Positions 19,005 to 33,042 are shown, counted from the stretch's first letter. The stretch: 64,000 bases of DNA from Hydractinia symbiolongicarpus (GCF_029227915.1 NC_079889.1:3658001-3722000); one strand, 5' to 3'. A program made the numbers and translations. The notes: generated by a model not told the origin, from the letters alone.

Positions 19005-20789
19005 TCTTTTCTTTTTTGAACTCCCTTGGGCTCACTAACGGTTAAAAGAAAAATTCTTGTGGTAGCATCACACGTATACTAGCCTTATGTTCAAAGAACT
19101 TACCGAAATATGGGAGACATTTCTAATTTATTGCAACATGGCAATATTAAGTAGTTAATTATTGCTATTACAAACCCTGAGAAAGTAGAACCTCTAAAGG
19201 ATTAGTTGGAATCACTTTTGTTGAGTCGTATTGACTTGTAAAGTATTTACAAGAAGCACGTTCAATATCTTAAGAAATATCTTCACATGATTAAGCCTTT
19301 GACATTATCCATATCTTTTTAAAAGCAAAATTTTTAAACAAGAAAGAAATTGTTTTTTGTACACAGTGGACATTTTTTCCCATATATGTTCTCATTTATG
19401 TGTGTGTATATATAGACTCGAATGTAAGTATAAACCAAAAGAATAAATAATAAAGGCTTATCATGTATATAAGAAAAAGTAGAACAATAGACTGTAAAAA
19501 ATGATTGACAAGTCTATTATTAGCACATGGACGAGAATTATTTTTAAATACAAGACCTCTAAAGATTTAGGACAGAACTTTGTTTTATTTGGAACGATTT
19601 CAAAGGCTAGATAAAGAGCAAGCTGTTTCTATTGCCAACCAGCTGTACCTGAGATCCATTAGCAACCTGGACTTTTTTTCACTAAAATTATAAATTAAGC
19701 TTTTTGATTTTGCGCTACCTTGAGTGCGTAATTAATTACTTCATGTACTCAATTTTACGTAGGCCGAAAATCTTTTATTTTAAATTGAATTAACAATGAG
19801 ATTTTCCTTCACTATAGTTCCGCTTAAGAAAGTTTGAAAATCTATGGTTCACAGCACTATTTTTTAGTATAATTGGTAACTTAGCTAGGAGTCTTTAATC
19901 AACTTGCTTATCATACGTAATAAGATATAGCTACATATGAAAATAAATTTTTATTTTCACTGTGAATCTTAACACCTCTATCTATTCACAATACCCTAAC
20001 ACATAGGGGATTTTACCATGGTAGTGATTAATACGCAACTCTGTAGCGCCATTGACCCAGCTACATCTGTTACTCTCAAATCACGCTTTCTCCCCAAGCG
20101 ATACATTATACGTTTGATTACAATAATATATGGCTCTCAAGGTGACACAGCATAAAAATAGAAATTTAAGTCAATAAAAAAAGAAAGAGAAATATTTAAG
20201 TACCTAAACCACAAATAATTTTTTTAAATTATACATTCATACGATACCTGATTGGTTAAAAACACCGTTAATTTAAAAAGTTGACCAGTACATTATTACT
20301 TAACCAAAATTTGTTCAATTCCTATCGTCTTTTCTTTAGTAACCTGTACCAATGAGTTTGTTTCATTCAAATGCTCTGTTTTAATTACTGTGTTCAAATT
20401 ACGTATTATTGTTACATATAGAGACGTATAAGGATAAAAGTACTGTTCAAAGAAATATGGGAAGGCAGTAAAAAATACAATAACATTCTCTTTTGAGCTT
20501 AACAACAAGCCCTGGGTTATTCCGATAGCATTCATTAAAACTTTTGTGTGAGTCATTTGCATAGAATACAAGCATATAAAAAGTTTTCCTTCGTCAAACG
20601 TACGTTTTCATAAATCGTCAATCACATTTAAACAGTTTTGGTGTATTCGTTACACGGTAACAGACAATACAAAAATAAAATATTCAACTGGACTGCAAAC
20701 AGCGCGGTAAAATTTAGTACTCAACAAACAATGTTTTTTTAAGCTGCTGTGTCATTGGAGGGTAATGAAGATTCTTTTATACAAACTAG
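19005..20789. other. Gene-poor DNA, nothing recognised
   Basis: AT-rich, with one 91-codon minus-strand ORF (20296-20571) that lacks any known motif or splice context. Confidence 0.4.
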
Positions 20790-20930
20790 TCGATGGCCCG
20801 TGGATGCATCCACTGGTTCGTTGCTTATTTACTGCATTTCGTGTGTTTCTCTACTGCGGTTACCATTTTGCGAGACAGACAGACAGACAGACAGACAGAC
20901 GTATACGGGTGTCATAATATAGATAGAAAA
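20790..20930 (+). mobile_element. Possible retroposon 3' end with (GACA)n tail
   Basis: A non-repetitive head containing the 14-base palindrome gtggatgcatccac (around 20801) runs into (gaca)n at 20873-20900, then gtatacgggtgtcataatat and a gatag end. Simple-repeat tails of this type are common at the 3' ends of RTE-like LINEs and their SINEs. No coding part remains, so the family is a guess. Confidence 0.3.
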
Positions 20931-22069
20931 AAATAAATAAAAGTATGAAAATAACCGACAACAACAACGACAACAACAAACATTATTTCATAATCGGCAA
21001 GTCATATTAAGTAGTCGTATACAAATTACCAATCGAATTAGGGTATTTATTACAAGAGACTGGCAAGATATTTAATTTCCTTACTATAATTTCCAATTGT
21101 CTGTAGAGTGTTGTAAAATAGTACGTAAATTTCAATGGGAAAAAATAATGTGAAAAAAAATCTCCCTACGAACCGAGAAAATGATGACGTAACGTCAGTA
21201 ATTATACATGTTATACGAACACTTTTGCTGTAAAGAAATATCAACCCAAACGCAAAAAGAATGCTTTCAAGCAACGATGTTTAAATTCTCAATTCATTTA
21301 ATCACGCATATTTCCGTTTTCCTGAAAGTAAACAAATACACATTAATGTTACCTTGAATAGGTCGATTCATTTCAAAACAGGAAAAAATTGATTATGGTC
21401 CATATCTGTTGCGAAGAAAACCACAGCTATGTAAAGTTCTATCAAAAAGATTTTCTCTTCTTCGATTACTTGTCTTTGGTACTGAATGAGATATTTCATT
21501 AGCTGTGTGTCAAAGTATTGACGATGAAATTCAACACGCTGTTTTCATATCTCACAGTAGCCACAAATAAATGTGTTTTATAGAAAGCTTATTAAGAGGA
21601 ATAATAACTACAAAAGCGCTTGTCCAATGACAAACTTCTATTTTTATAATTGGCGCGAAAATAAAACATCATGACGTGAATGGATGTAGATAGGATTTTG
21701 TCGCTATGTAAATCCGTTTTTCAGCTAGAATGAATTTTAATCGCAAAACGAACATATGAACTAATTTATTTTCAATGCCTAGTAAGTTAAATATCTATAT
21801 GGATTTCCCGCAGTGGTTTTACTGCGAACATAATCGTTAATTATTCATCAACGTACTCATCCTGGGGTAAAACGCAATATTTTTCTTGCGGTGAAACGTG
21901 TTGTCACTTTCTATAGACAGTTGGCACTTAGTTAAATAGCCACATTTACCAGCAAAGAACAATCTCTCTGCCTCTCACTAAACATATAAGACACTCACAT
22001 AAAAAGCACTACATACCCGTGATAGTGTGAAAAGCAGTAATGGAAACAAACATAATAACAGCAAACAAG

Positions 22070-22105
<36 letters not shown>

Positions 22106-25100
22106 TAACAAAACAAGGAAAAATAATAATGATGATAACAAGCGATAAACATAACGCCTTTTCACCATCTTCTTTTGACATAACAAGTAGTAGAGAAGAT
22201 TAGAAAGGAGAGCAACGGACTTGTGTCTTAGGTTAATTCACTCTGCTTCCATCCGACGTTGTTCAGGAGACCCAGACTGGCCTCAAATGAAAACAAAACT
22301 CCTTGTTAACGTAATCTCTTCTTATTTCATGAAAGAGATTAAACTCAGACAAGGCTTCAGCTTGTGATTATGGCAACATAAACAAAGTTGTTGCCATGAC
22401 TACGTAGCAAAGAAAAGTCGTTCCACTTGTGTCTCTTTAATTGCTCAACAACTTGATACCCATAATTAAATTTGTCACATATTAATCTCTTTGTTAAAAA
22501 CTAACGAACAGAGAAGGAAATGCTTTTATTAAGGTAATCATTATTTTTTTACCTGGAATAATATGGATTGTTAGTTAGACGAAAAAAAGAGGAAGAAATA
22601 AAACGAGAAGTATAAAATCTCAGCTTATTTAACTTAACAGCTAATGACATAACTAAAAAAACAAGAAACAAAGTTAATATCGATAACACTTTTAGCATTT
22701 AGTTATGAACTTCCGTCTCTTGTAAATACACTAATAGCACAACATCAAATATCACATTATTTTTTTCAATATGGTAGAAGAAAGCAGAGCAAGGGGTAAC
22801 TTTAATATATTTTCTGTCTTCTATAAATAGAAACTAACCTTAAATATAACCCGAAGTTGTTGTTGGATGTCGCTCTATGTTCATTTAGTTGTCAATAATC
22901 CGGTAGCATTCCTTCAAAACAACCATGACCTCAAAGCAGTAGCTAGCTACCTTTCTTTAATTTGCATCATCAAACCAGCTTGCTTTAAAAGATAACAAAT
23001 CATGATTCGTGTGGCACTTCTGAAAGAAAACGCACGTTATTGTGTTACACAAATCATTGACACTCTGTCATGTTCACTGTTTATTATTTCATTTTATAAT
23101 AACTCTATACAAATATAAAACGACAGGGGGTTGGTAAAACATAACGGTTCAGCTAAACGCAATTGTAAAACGATTAAATGCCCAAACTGTCAATCAAATC
23201 ATTAGAACAGATCAACGTCGTGATACAAACACCGCTCTTCATCTTAGAGTTTATATCATGTCGAAACCTTTTTAAATAATTGTTATTAAATACATCTCAG
23301 GCAGAGTATAATAATTGTAGGCCAGCTTGTACGTCAAAGAGATAAAACTTTGTCTCCAACATCAGTGAGGAAAATGAAACAGTGTCTTATTAATTTTAAT
23401 TAATCTCTTTTAGAAGCACACGGGCAAGTGCATTATTCAATTGTTTTCAAACGCAATTATTCATTGATGAAATGGTCAAGATTTATGAATGAACTAGTCG
23501 ACAATGTGTCATGGCTGATCTAATTTAAAATAAATTAATCTTAAAATCTCATTACGGTTCGAAACAACTATTAGTCATAAAGTATGATGTGTTTTCTTAG
23601 ATGTAAAAAAAGTTTTCGATAAAAAACGAAGACCATAAATGGTATGTTTACGTTAAGATAAATTTCTTAAATCCTTGCACAGGTATGTGAAAAGTTTCAG
23701 TTTACTGAGATTTATTCATAAAATAAAATATATTGTTTCACAAAGTTGCTCTGATCTTTGGTATGTCTTTGATTGACAGATCAACATTGAGAGTATTTGT
23801 AGGGACAATGGTTAATATTAGCATTCTAAATATATAACATGCATCCTCAAATAAACAACATAACTTTAAAATTAGAACAAAATATACCTTGAAACAAACT
23901 TTCAAACGTTTTCTTCTAAGAAGACAAATCCATGTGGAAAATGATAGCATAATTGCCTAAGAGAAAATTAGAGATATTGTTAATATTTTGAAGTTAATGT
24001 AAAAAAGATACTTTGTTTCAGTTCTTGTTATTCAAACACACACAAAAAAAACCCGTAGAAAAAACAGCTTTTAACTAAAAAAAAAATATGTGCAAACAAA
24101 ACGGCTCTTCATGCTTGAGCTATGAATAAAAATCCAGTTATGTAAATATGTTTACACTAAATATAAACAAAAGTCAACAAAAGCTAAGCTCGTACGTTTT
24201 TCCAACACATTCCTCATCACATAAAATCTCTTTAAGCTTCCAAGAATAGATACGCCATAACAGCATGTCAAGGAAGACGCCAACAAGCGTCACGACATAG
24301 CATGCAATCATGATCTTTAGATAAGATAACCAAAGAGTCGAAGTTTATCAATAAGTAGTAATAACGCTGTTATGTTTAAATATTTAAATGAATTTTCATA
24401 AATCTTAATTTGTAAATTAAATTTATCATAAGGTACCGTAAAAGACTAAATAAGCACTTGTTTGGTAAAATTCTCAACTGTAGGTTAGATTGGTATCAAA
24501 TGAGCATTTTAAACTCGATATTGAAGTTAATGCAAAAATACATTTTTGTCAATAGTTTTTTTAAGTTTTTACGGTATACAGTTCCATTGTTAGTTCTCTA
24601 TCATTTGTAGATTCATCCCAGAACCATTCCCAACTCAAGAGTTCTTTAGAAAAGATACAAAAAGTAGGCAAGGTTCGCGTAAATAAGGAAGTCGAATTGT
24701 AGGTCAACGGCGTGCTTTTATACCTTAAAACATTTTGTTAAAATGGTTAGCCAATACGGTTTCACAAATGCTTTTGATTTATAGTACTTAAGTGCCCAAC
24801 CGTAGCATTTCATAATCCAAATTTTTCACATTTATAACATGATTTACATAAAGAATAAAAATTTCATGTCTAACTTGTCGGCAAACAAAAGCGTGCCAAA
24901 AGTCCATTTCAAGACATAGAAGCTGTGTGAAGTCTAAATAATAACTCCTCTGTTTCAGCTGTAGTATTTCGTTTACACAGTAAAATGTCTGTGCACCAGT
25001 TCATATTACACAGCTATTTTATAGAAACGCCTTCCCAATTGAATTCCGTACGTATTTGTTTATTTTGTAGATCAGGTTGCAGCTGTGGCAATAAACAAAG

Positions 25101-27728
25101 GCATCACGCTGACACACATAGTGAATTCTTTAGGATGCTCATTAGGGAAAGAACAACAACAGATGCTTTGTGCGTGATAAGTTAGAAGCATTAAACGGTT
25201 CTAAATGCAACATCATGTAGAAAAAATCCAATCAATGTCTGTATACCCCCCCCCCCCACCTCCGTCAGTTTCACCCTAGTTTTTTCTTTTTCCTTATTAC
25301 GAGAAGTTCTGGAGGGCTGTTTCTAAAACTAATGAATATATTTTGCACAAATTCAAGCTTTTTGGGAAAAAATCGAAATCTTCATTTCATTATAAAGCTT
25401 CAATTAGAAATTCTTACATTGCCAATTTTCACAGTCTAACCATGCGCCTCTCCAAGAATTTTATGTAGGTGGTAAAATCACAACCTCGCCTTGAATCAGA
25501 CCTGCACACACAAAAAAGGGTTAATTTGTTTCATAACTACCATCGTATGAAGCAATTTTGAGAAGGCATGCACGTTGTGCACTCTCGCCCTATCTCACCC
25601 TGTACGGAAACGTTCGGTGAGGAAATAAATGGCCACTGATTTTTGAGAGTATATAGCAAAACTACAATGAATTAAGTAACCAACAAAAAAACACAGAAAA
25701 GCCTTATTTACACTGCTCGAAACGTGGACAAATAAATCCATCAGAAAAGTACTAATTACCGTTATCCTTCAACAGATGTATTTCACTGTTTACGTAATTT
25801 CATTATTTACGTAGCATTGCCACAGTCCAACGCCAGACACCAGTACACGTTGTTACAAGACAAAGCAATTGTATGTTGTTCCTGTAGAGAAGAATCCAAC
25901 GTTGATACATGTATGAGACTATAAGAGTGAATAACGAAGTAAAAGTGCGTACAAAAATACTGGGCCTGGAATTAAAAATATATATATATATAATATAAAT
26001 GTATAGCTACCTCTATTTAGTCAAAGTATCCAGTAAAACTAGTCAGAATACTAAGTTCTATTGGGCCGCTAGAAACATGTGGACACTTATCAGTTAAAGC
26101 CACATTATACAACATTTATTGTGTGAAATTCGATATTAGGTGACACGGTGAAAAATTTCAAGGTTTTCTCAAAGGACTTTTGTTAGATTTTTGGCAACGA
26201 CGTTCGCTAAATGGCTGCGTAATTTTTTTTTTGTAAATTTCGCAATACTAACATGCAAATTCTCTGTTCACAAAAAGTCCATGAATTTTTATCTTTATAT
26301 CTTTCTTGTACACACATATGCGTTTTCCAAATAATTAAACTAGTGATAGAAAATTACCTATCTCAAACTTACTTTAAAGAAACTGTAATTTGAGACGAGT
26401 TAATGTTTATCTAAGTGAAAAAATAATTAAATATGCAACCTTCAGTTTTCGGTAAAGTTAAGCAGGTGAATTAATATTTAAATAAGAAACCCTCCGCCTA
26501 CAACGTGTTGACAACAGTGTTAATGCAAGGCTAACAAAAACATCTACTCCTGCTACTTTATCTCTTCCTGTGTAAGGTTAAAATATAAGGCTGAAGTATC
26601 ACGCAGTCTCTAAACAATAATCTGTCGTGATATATCTTTTAGGCGTTTTATCTTTCAACATGTAAACAATAAAAATCACATTAAGTGCCAAAAAATTTAA
26701 GGTCAACTAGAAAATATCGCCTCACGTGTAACAATGTCGCGTGTCGCGGTTACAACTTTTAAAAACGCAAATTTTTATGTAGAAAATGCCTAATTCTTTA
26801 AGGAATTGAATGCCTTTGTTTCTCTTTAAATTTTAACCTATTTTAAATACCTTTCATAGAACCAATAGTAAGTCATGATTTAAGGAAACAAATCATAATT
26901 GAATTTTTTTTGCGATTCCTAAGACACCCCGAATTGTCGAAAATTTGGCATTATAACGCCGTCAGTACATACGCAATGCACAACCTTAAATTATTTCGTA
27001 AATAAAAATCTACGCGAATATTTCTGTCACAACAAAGTCGACAAAAAGGATTGCATTTGCTATTTTGTTTGTTGTTACAAAGCCTTATTTCTCGCGCATA
27101 CGCAAAAAAACATTGTTAGAATGGAAACATATATCACTAGGTTGAAAGGAAACATGTCGTAAATGTGACAACTGTGTTGTTATGCTAAACACAGGATCTT
27201 CTTGTGACTCATCTTCTGACTCCCGTTCATGATATCCGTTCACAAGTCTCCCTTAACTACATTATCCATTGATACAACATTAAAAGCGGAATATCTTCGC
27301 GTACACTTGACATGGATAAATAATACTGTGACACTAGGGTAATTACGCAAGTATGGAATTTCACGTTAAATAATTATACTAAGTACACACACACTCCCGC
27401 TGTCAAGTAATTGACAATGTCGACCACATGTCAATTTTTGTCAAATTATTGAATTAGCTGAAAGTGATATATTCCTAACTGTTAGATATCTAATCTGTGG
27501 TACAATATATTTAACAGGATATGTCGTAAAAACATGCATAATATTGTTTTATCTTTAACGTTAACTATATTTTTGTTTAACATCAATAGCAAACCCTTCA
27601 ACACTTTTTTGAATCCTTCGCAGCACTGCGAACCATAATCGTTCAGTTCCGTTGTGAGCAATACAGTGTAAAAGTCTTTTTCTAGTCGACTGCATTTTTT
27701 GTCATATTAGCGTGCACGCACAAGTTTT
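20931..27728. other. Gene-poor DNA with simple repeats
   Basis: Holds (aac)n at about 22070-22103, a run of twelve C at 25246-25257 and a ta run near 25980. No recognisable coding sequence on either strand. Open frames over the aac tract encode only homopolymers. Confidence 0.4.
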
Positions 27729-27779
27729 TTTGTTAGCGCATGCGTAGTAATTTTATCAAAGTACGCACGCGCTAACAAA
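27729..27779. repeat. 18-bp inverted repeat
   Basis: tttgttagcgcatgcgta (27729-27746) faces tacgcacgcgctaacaaa (27762-27779) with one mismatch and a 15-base centre. Weaker complementarity extends outward on both sides, suggesting a small foldback element. The GC-rich arms stand out from the AT-rich flanks. Confidence 0.55.
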
Positions 27780-29229
27780 CAAATTCGTAAGCGTTTTGTT
27801 CAGTTGCGGAGCATAAGTCAAATGGAAATGAGATTTGAATTATTGATCTTTAATTCTTTTACTTTCTTTTCTATTTTATTTTATTTAGTGAGATGGTAGT
27901 AATTGTCTCACTTTTTTTTCTATCCATTTTGTCTCCAGTACATTTGGGTGGGAACAACCAAAGCAACTTAAAGCTTGTCGTATTAGTGTTTTGATATTTC
28001 GAACGTCCTTGTTTGCCTGCTACCATAAAGAGTGTAGGGTAATCTGTAATAAAGGTAGCTAGCTACCTCGCATGCAAGGTAGATTAGACTAGTCATATTC
28101 CTTTACTGAAAAATCTCGAGAAAACGCCCGTTGCTCGCAGCTACCATTTTTGGCTCAGTTACGGAAAGCCGGGTTACTCTAGTATAGATTTCAATATAGT
28201 TTAATTAGTTTATTTTATATCAAGTTCTAATTTCGGTTTGTATTTCTGTCGAATGAATTTCTCAGATTCAGGGAAAATTTTGTGAGTGTAGAAAGTGATT
28301 TTTAATCAAAACTAATTTTATTGTGAGAAGAAAAATACCTGAAATAATTCCCTTGAGTTTATTTCTAATTGAAAATATTTTATAAACGAAAGCATTATAA
28401 ATGTGAGACAGATGTGTTTAAACGTGTAAACATACATATACCGAGGAGCTATTTGAACTACCACTCCCGTACTCATGTGACTATATAAGATTAAAAAAAA
28501 TAACGCAGTTTTGAACACAATTGCATAATATTTGCATTAAATTCATGGCTAAAAAATACCAACACTTACAGTAAAATAATCAAACCTTACTAAAACGGCT
28601 AGAGCAAATTCTTCTTCTTCTGCAACAGCAGCTAATCAATAACTTTAAATGTTCACAGCAGACTTGTTGAATCGTTTTTAACTTTCTTAAAATAACCTGC
28701 CACCAGAGATTGTTTCCGATTAAATACGTGGCCTCAAAAGCAAAGTGGAAGTTGGTAGGTAGGGACTTCATTCACAAGAAGTGCTTTATGCTGGGCGATT
28801 TTATATGAGAAAATAAGATCAATTAAGGCTTATTACTGTCATGTGCTTTTCGTTTGAAGGTCCAATTAATTAAGTTAATATTCCCGGACATGTAGCGTGT
28901 ATGTGGCGGAAAATTTACATTTTTAGAGATATGTCGTAATATTTGTCCATTGCGGTTGGTCGAGTTGCTTCATTGTATCTCCAACAAGGTGGTCGAACTC
29001 AATCTATATAGCGATTTTGTTTCTCCTGTCACCCTTTAACACAATAAGAAATGATTTAGGCTAATTAGCAACAAAAAATAAGTAGATCGTACCATCTTTC
29101 AACCTTATCCTGGCCTGTCGTAAAAAAAACTGATGCAGTTTTCTCCATTAGTCTGACTTTTAGCCGTATCCTCACAACGTGACTTAATTACATAGGCTGC
29201 TATTAAAATAAATTTTGGTTGTTTTTCAG
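27780..29229. other. Gene-poor DNA, nothing recognised
   Basis: Short ORFs only, none with motifs. A run of tagctagctac near 28058 is simple sequence. Confidence 0.4.
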
Positions 29230-29432
29230 AAATTACACCTTATTATCTCTTTACTCTTCTGTTGTGGAGAGTTTCCAGGTAACAGAAAACCTCAGCTGTC
29301 CTGCCGCGGTGATTATACAAACTTTTCCTCCAACTACAAAGCTAATGCAATTAAAAAACACATACTTAAATGTGTCGAAGCATTGCCTTTGGCCTCTAGC
29401 TGTTAATCTAAATTCTTTACAGGTCATAATAG
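29230..29432 (+). other. Candidate unassigned exon
   Basis: A stretch bounded by tttttcag acceptor and G|GTAAGAG donor is open in one frame across its full 203 bases (SFQVTENLSCPAAVIIQTFP, then NVSKHCLWPLAV). A second frame is open for most of it. Spliced in phase to the next ccag near 29577, the frame would stop after five codons. There is no homology I recognise, and chance splice-like sites are common, so this is only a candidate. Confidence 0.2.
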
Positions 29433-31424
29433 GTAAGAGCCTAAATTATTAATACTTGCTATGAAAATGATAGATTAGAATTTAGACGATTACAATTCCT
29501 AGTAAAGATGTATTAACTATCATCAACGTTTTCAGATAAACACTAAGAGCACATTTTGCATCTTTTTGTTCCAGCAAAGTTATTTTCTTAAATTTGTATT
29601 TGCGGGGCATGGAATCGTACTTTGCTCCGTAGGTGACGACATACAATTGATCGAGCTAGTGCTAATGTTTTTTAGAAAAAAACAACAAAAAGTTTATTAT
29701 TTTTTAGAGTTCCAGCAACTCGAAACACCGAAGTTTGCGAAATCCGAGATGAGGTAGAATCCAGGACCCAACGAAATAGTTGAAAGTCAGGGAATTGGAA
29801 TAATTCAGTATTTCAAAAAATTGCAGATGAAATGTATCATGAAAAGTAATAATTCTGTTAAAAGATCGCCCCAGTTAAAATTACACGCTATTTAACAGAA
29901 GAAAGTGTGTGTTCAAAAAACAACTAGACGGTCGTTTGAGAAAATTAGGCATTTTGGGACCAAAAGTGCAATTCTGAAAAACAGATTTTTCTAACATTTC
30001 ACATAGCAAAGGTCACATGTAGCCTAACTAACTGTACACGTCTTAATCAATTCGATTGGCAGAAATATCTAAAACTTATAGCCATATTGCGACGTGCTAT
30101 GTTTACTTGAATTGATGCCGTGACCCAATAACAAAAGCGCTAAATATTTTAAAAAATAACAGGGGTTTCTATAAAAACCTCAGCAAATTCTAAACCTTTT
30201 TTAAACTTTATATCAAAAAGGAGGTTCAACAAAGAGATAAGGAGAAACAAATAGATATTAGACATAAGGGAAATGACTAGTTCACAGAAGGAAGTTTAAT
30301 AAAGGAAGTTACTATTACTCACTTTCGTATTTATTTATTCTCTTATGTGTGTTTAGAAACCTTATAAGAATGTTAAGCAATTGGGGAAAACAAACAACAG
30401 TTTCACAGAATAGCATAAATAGCATTATCATTTTTTCGCAGAAGTCTTTGTTCTGCAAGCAATAAAAGCTATTATGTCTATTTTCCATTGGAATAAGTTA
30501 GGAAGAAACCCCTATTCATGTCTCGTTTTCCTGCAGTTTAAATATTTTTATCGTTAAACCTTGGACAGCAGACTAATTACGTTTTACCATGTATTTAACC
30601 GTTTAAATCATGCTATAATGAGCCAACAAAATTGTATATATTTTTTACATGCACTTCCTCACTTTTTATATAAATACAGTTCCGCTACAGGTTTTATTCC
30701 TGATGAAGACTCGCAAGAGCTGAAATATATTGAAGAAACCTATACCGTTTGTTATTATTTTATTCAGTTTGTTTTAAGAATCTATTGAGAATTTGACTAA
30801 ACAAGCTGTGCTTATGTCATCAAACCTTCATGTCAAAACCTCCATAATTGTTGCAGAAGGGAATTCTATAGCGTCTTTTTACCTATGCAGATATCTCTCG
30901 CATATTCTTTTCTAGGAATTTCGTTTTCAAGACGCATTATTGATAACTAAAATACACACATAAATACCCTAATGTTTATCTTAAAATCTCAATAGACAAT
31001 AAGAAAAAAGTTATCCTAAAACAACAGTAAGTACCATTATTACTGAGAAAAATACCATTTTAAATATCGCATTGTTTGTATGGAAGACCTCTACCTTTTT
31101 TTTTTTTTTGTTTTTGTTTTTATCTCGAGTCAATTAAAAATATAGAAATCAGCTATGGTGCGGCTTTCTACAGAACTCTTCCATGTTTATGAACGGCTTT
31201 TTGAAAACAAGTGAAGATGTCTTAATTTTTTTCATTTTTTTTTGCCAGGTCGTAAAATCGAAATTTTAATTCATTGATACATCGTGACTTGTCAATATAC
31301 ATATTTTAAGTCCCTTACAAGTTGCAAGTAAACACGTAGTTAAATTTCTAACGTGCAATGGCTAGAAATAAATATTTTTCAAATTCAGGATTAATTGCAA
31401 TTTTTATGCAAACACTAAAGTGCC
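29433..31424. other. Gene-poor DNA, nothing recognised
   Basis: AT-rich with short featureless ORFs and a T-rich tract near 31097-31113. Confidence 0.4.
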
Positions 31425-32565
31425 CATTTGCTCACTCAGGCGTGTCTAGCCAACAAGCTACATGCTACCAATATTATAGCTTCACTTATTTTAACGTCCA
31501 TTAAAGTTCTCACCAAAAAAAAAACAAGCTGAAATTGTTACAAAAATCCACAAGCCACCGGAGCATGTTTTTAGATATATTTTTGCATTTTCAAATCTAA
31601 AAATATGTCCATGAAAGATATTTAAAAATGAAGGTAAAGAAGGTTGGACAGAAAAATATAAACTTTGAGACAATCAGAGTATAAATTGTCTTATGTCAAG
31701 TATCACTTAAAAACAAAAGTATTAAAATGTATAGCCAACCGCTATCTCTCCATTATACAATGCTGATTGTGTATAGTTCCAGCACTATCGAATGTTATAC
31801 GCGACAATAGAATTTGTTTCCAATACTTCAAAAACCGCACAACTTTATCACCACTTAGAAATATTTTCTGATGGATTTTTAACTACTTGGCCTAGCGTCT
31901 CCTTGTCTTCTTGTTAATACAAATAAAAGAACTACATGCTTTTTCATTGTCAATGACATTCAAGAACGTTTTAATGTCCTGAGTTAGAATATGTATGAGC
32001 CATTTGCTCACTCAGGCGTGTCTAACTAACAAGCTACATGCTACCAATATTACAGCTTCGCTTCTTTTAAAGTCTTTCAATTCTCACAACAACTCAAGCT
32101 GACGTTATTTACAAAAATCCACCAGCCAGCAAAGCATGTTTTTAGTTGTATTTTTTAATTTTTAAACCTTAGGATATGATAGATAATCTGAAATGGCAGT
32201 AAAGGAGGTTGGACAGAGAAATTTATATATTTAAGACAATCAGAATGTAAACCGTCCTATGTCAAGTATCACTTAAAAGTATTTGCAATGTACAGCCAAA
32301 CGCTGTCTCTCCATTATACAATGCAAATTGTCTGTAGTTCCAGCACTTTCGACTATCATAAGCGACAATAGAATTTGTTTCCAACACTTTTAAAACCGCA
32401 CAACTTTATGACCACTTAGAAATATATTCTGATGGATTTTTAACTACTTGGACTAGCGTCTTATTGTCTTATTGTCATTACAAATAAAAATGCTTTTTAC
32501 ATGCTTTTCTATTGACAATGACATCCGAACACGTTTTTAATTTTCTGAATTAAAATATGTATTTA
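31425..32565. repeat. 576-bp tandem duplication, two diverged copies
   Basis: Copy 1 begins catttgctcactcaggcgtg at 31425 and copy 2 has the same start at 32001. Similarity continues through acaagctacatgctaccaat, gaggttggacagagaaat-type sequence, gcgacaatagaatttgtttc and aaccgcacaactttat, to gagttagaatatgtat (31981) against gaattaaaatatgtat (32547). Offsets drift from 576 to 566, so copy 2 has lost about ten bases. Neither copy has a sustained reading frame. Confidence 0.85.
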
Positions 32566-32769
32566 CGTATTTTTAGTATTATTTTAAACAGTTCCTATTG
32601 TTCCTGCCAACAGTATATTGAAGTGTAAAAAATTAGCGTTGAAACAAAATAACTTTGTATTATTTCCCTGTGGGGCTTGCATTACGCGAGTATTTGGATA
32701 AAAACTGACTAAAAAAATAAAACTTAATATAACACCATTCAGAGTGTTAAATGTTTTAACCAAGGTAAC

Positions 32770-33042
32770 TAGGAGATGGTGTAGTGGTAGCGCATTTGCT
32801 GTGCAATCATAAGGTTTCAGGTTTGATTTCCCACGTTTCGCACGTTAAATGTAGTGTTGTCAGCCCATTTGGTGCCATCTGCTGATCACAAATCGGTTTG
32901 TGTTGCAGGCAAGCAAGTTAGAGCAACGCTATGCCTATCTGTAACGGTAATACAACATAGTTACAGTCGGAGTGGAGGAAGAACCAGTCTTTAAGATAAA
33001 ATCCCCAAGGACGTTAAAACGTCCTGTTACTTACTTGCTAAT
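32770..33042 (+). mobile_element. tRNA-derived SINE
   Basis: The head resembles a tRNA gene: tggtgtagtggtagcgc (A box, from 32777) and ggtttgatttc (B box, 32820-32830) at normal internal-promoter spacing. The acceptor stem does not close and the arms are degenerate, so it is not a working tRNA. About 200 bp of unrelated body follows, ending in a ggacgttaaaacgtcc hairpin and a cttacttgc end. Intact A and B boxes imply origin by RNA polymerase III transcription. Orientation is plus. Confidence 0.65.

Noticed and set aside
20296-20571. A 91-codon ORF as a membrane or secreted protein.
   Set aside because: Composition reflects AT-rich codons; no convincing hydrophobic segment or homology.
21978-22186. 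Poly-Cys and poly-Val ORFs on the minus strand.
   Set aside because: They translate an (aac)n microsatellite.
32770-32842. A functional tRNA gene.
   Set aside because: The acceptor stem does not pair and the arms are degenerate. Only the Pol III boxes survive, as expected for a SINE head.
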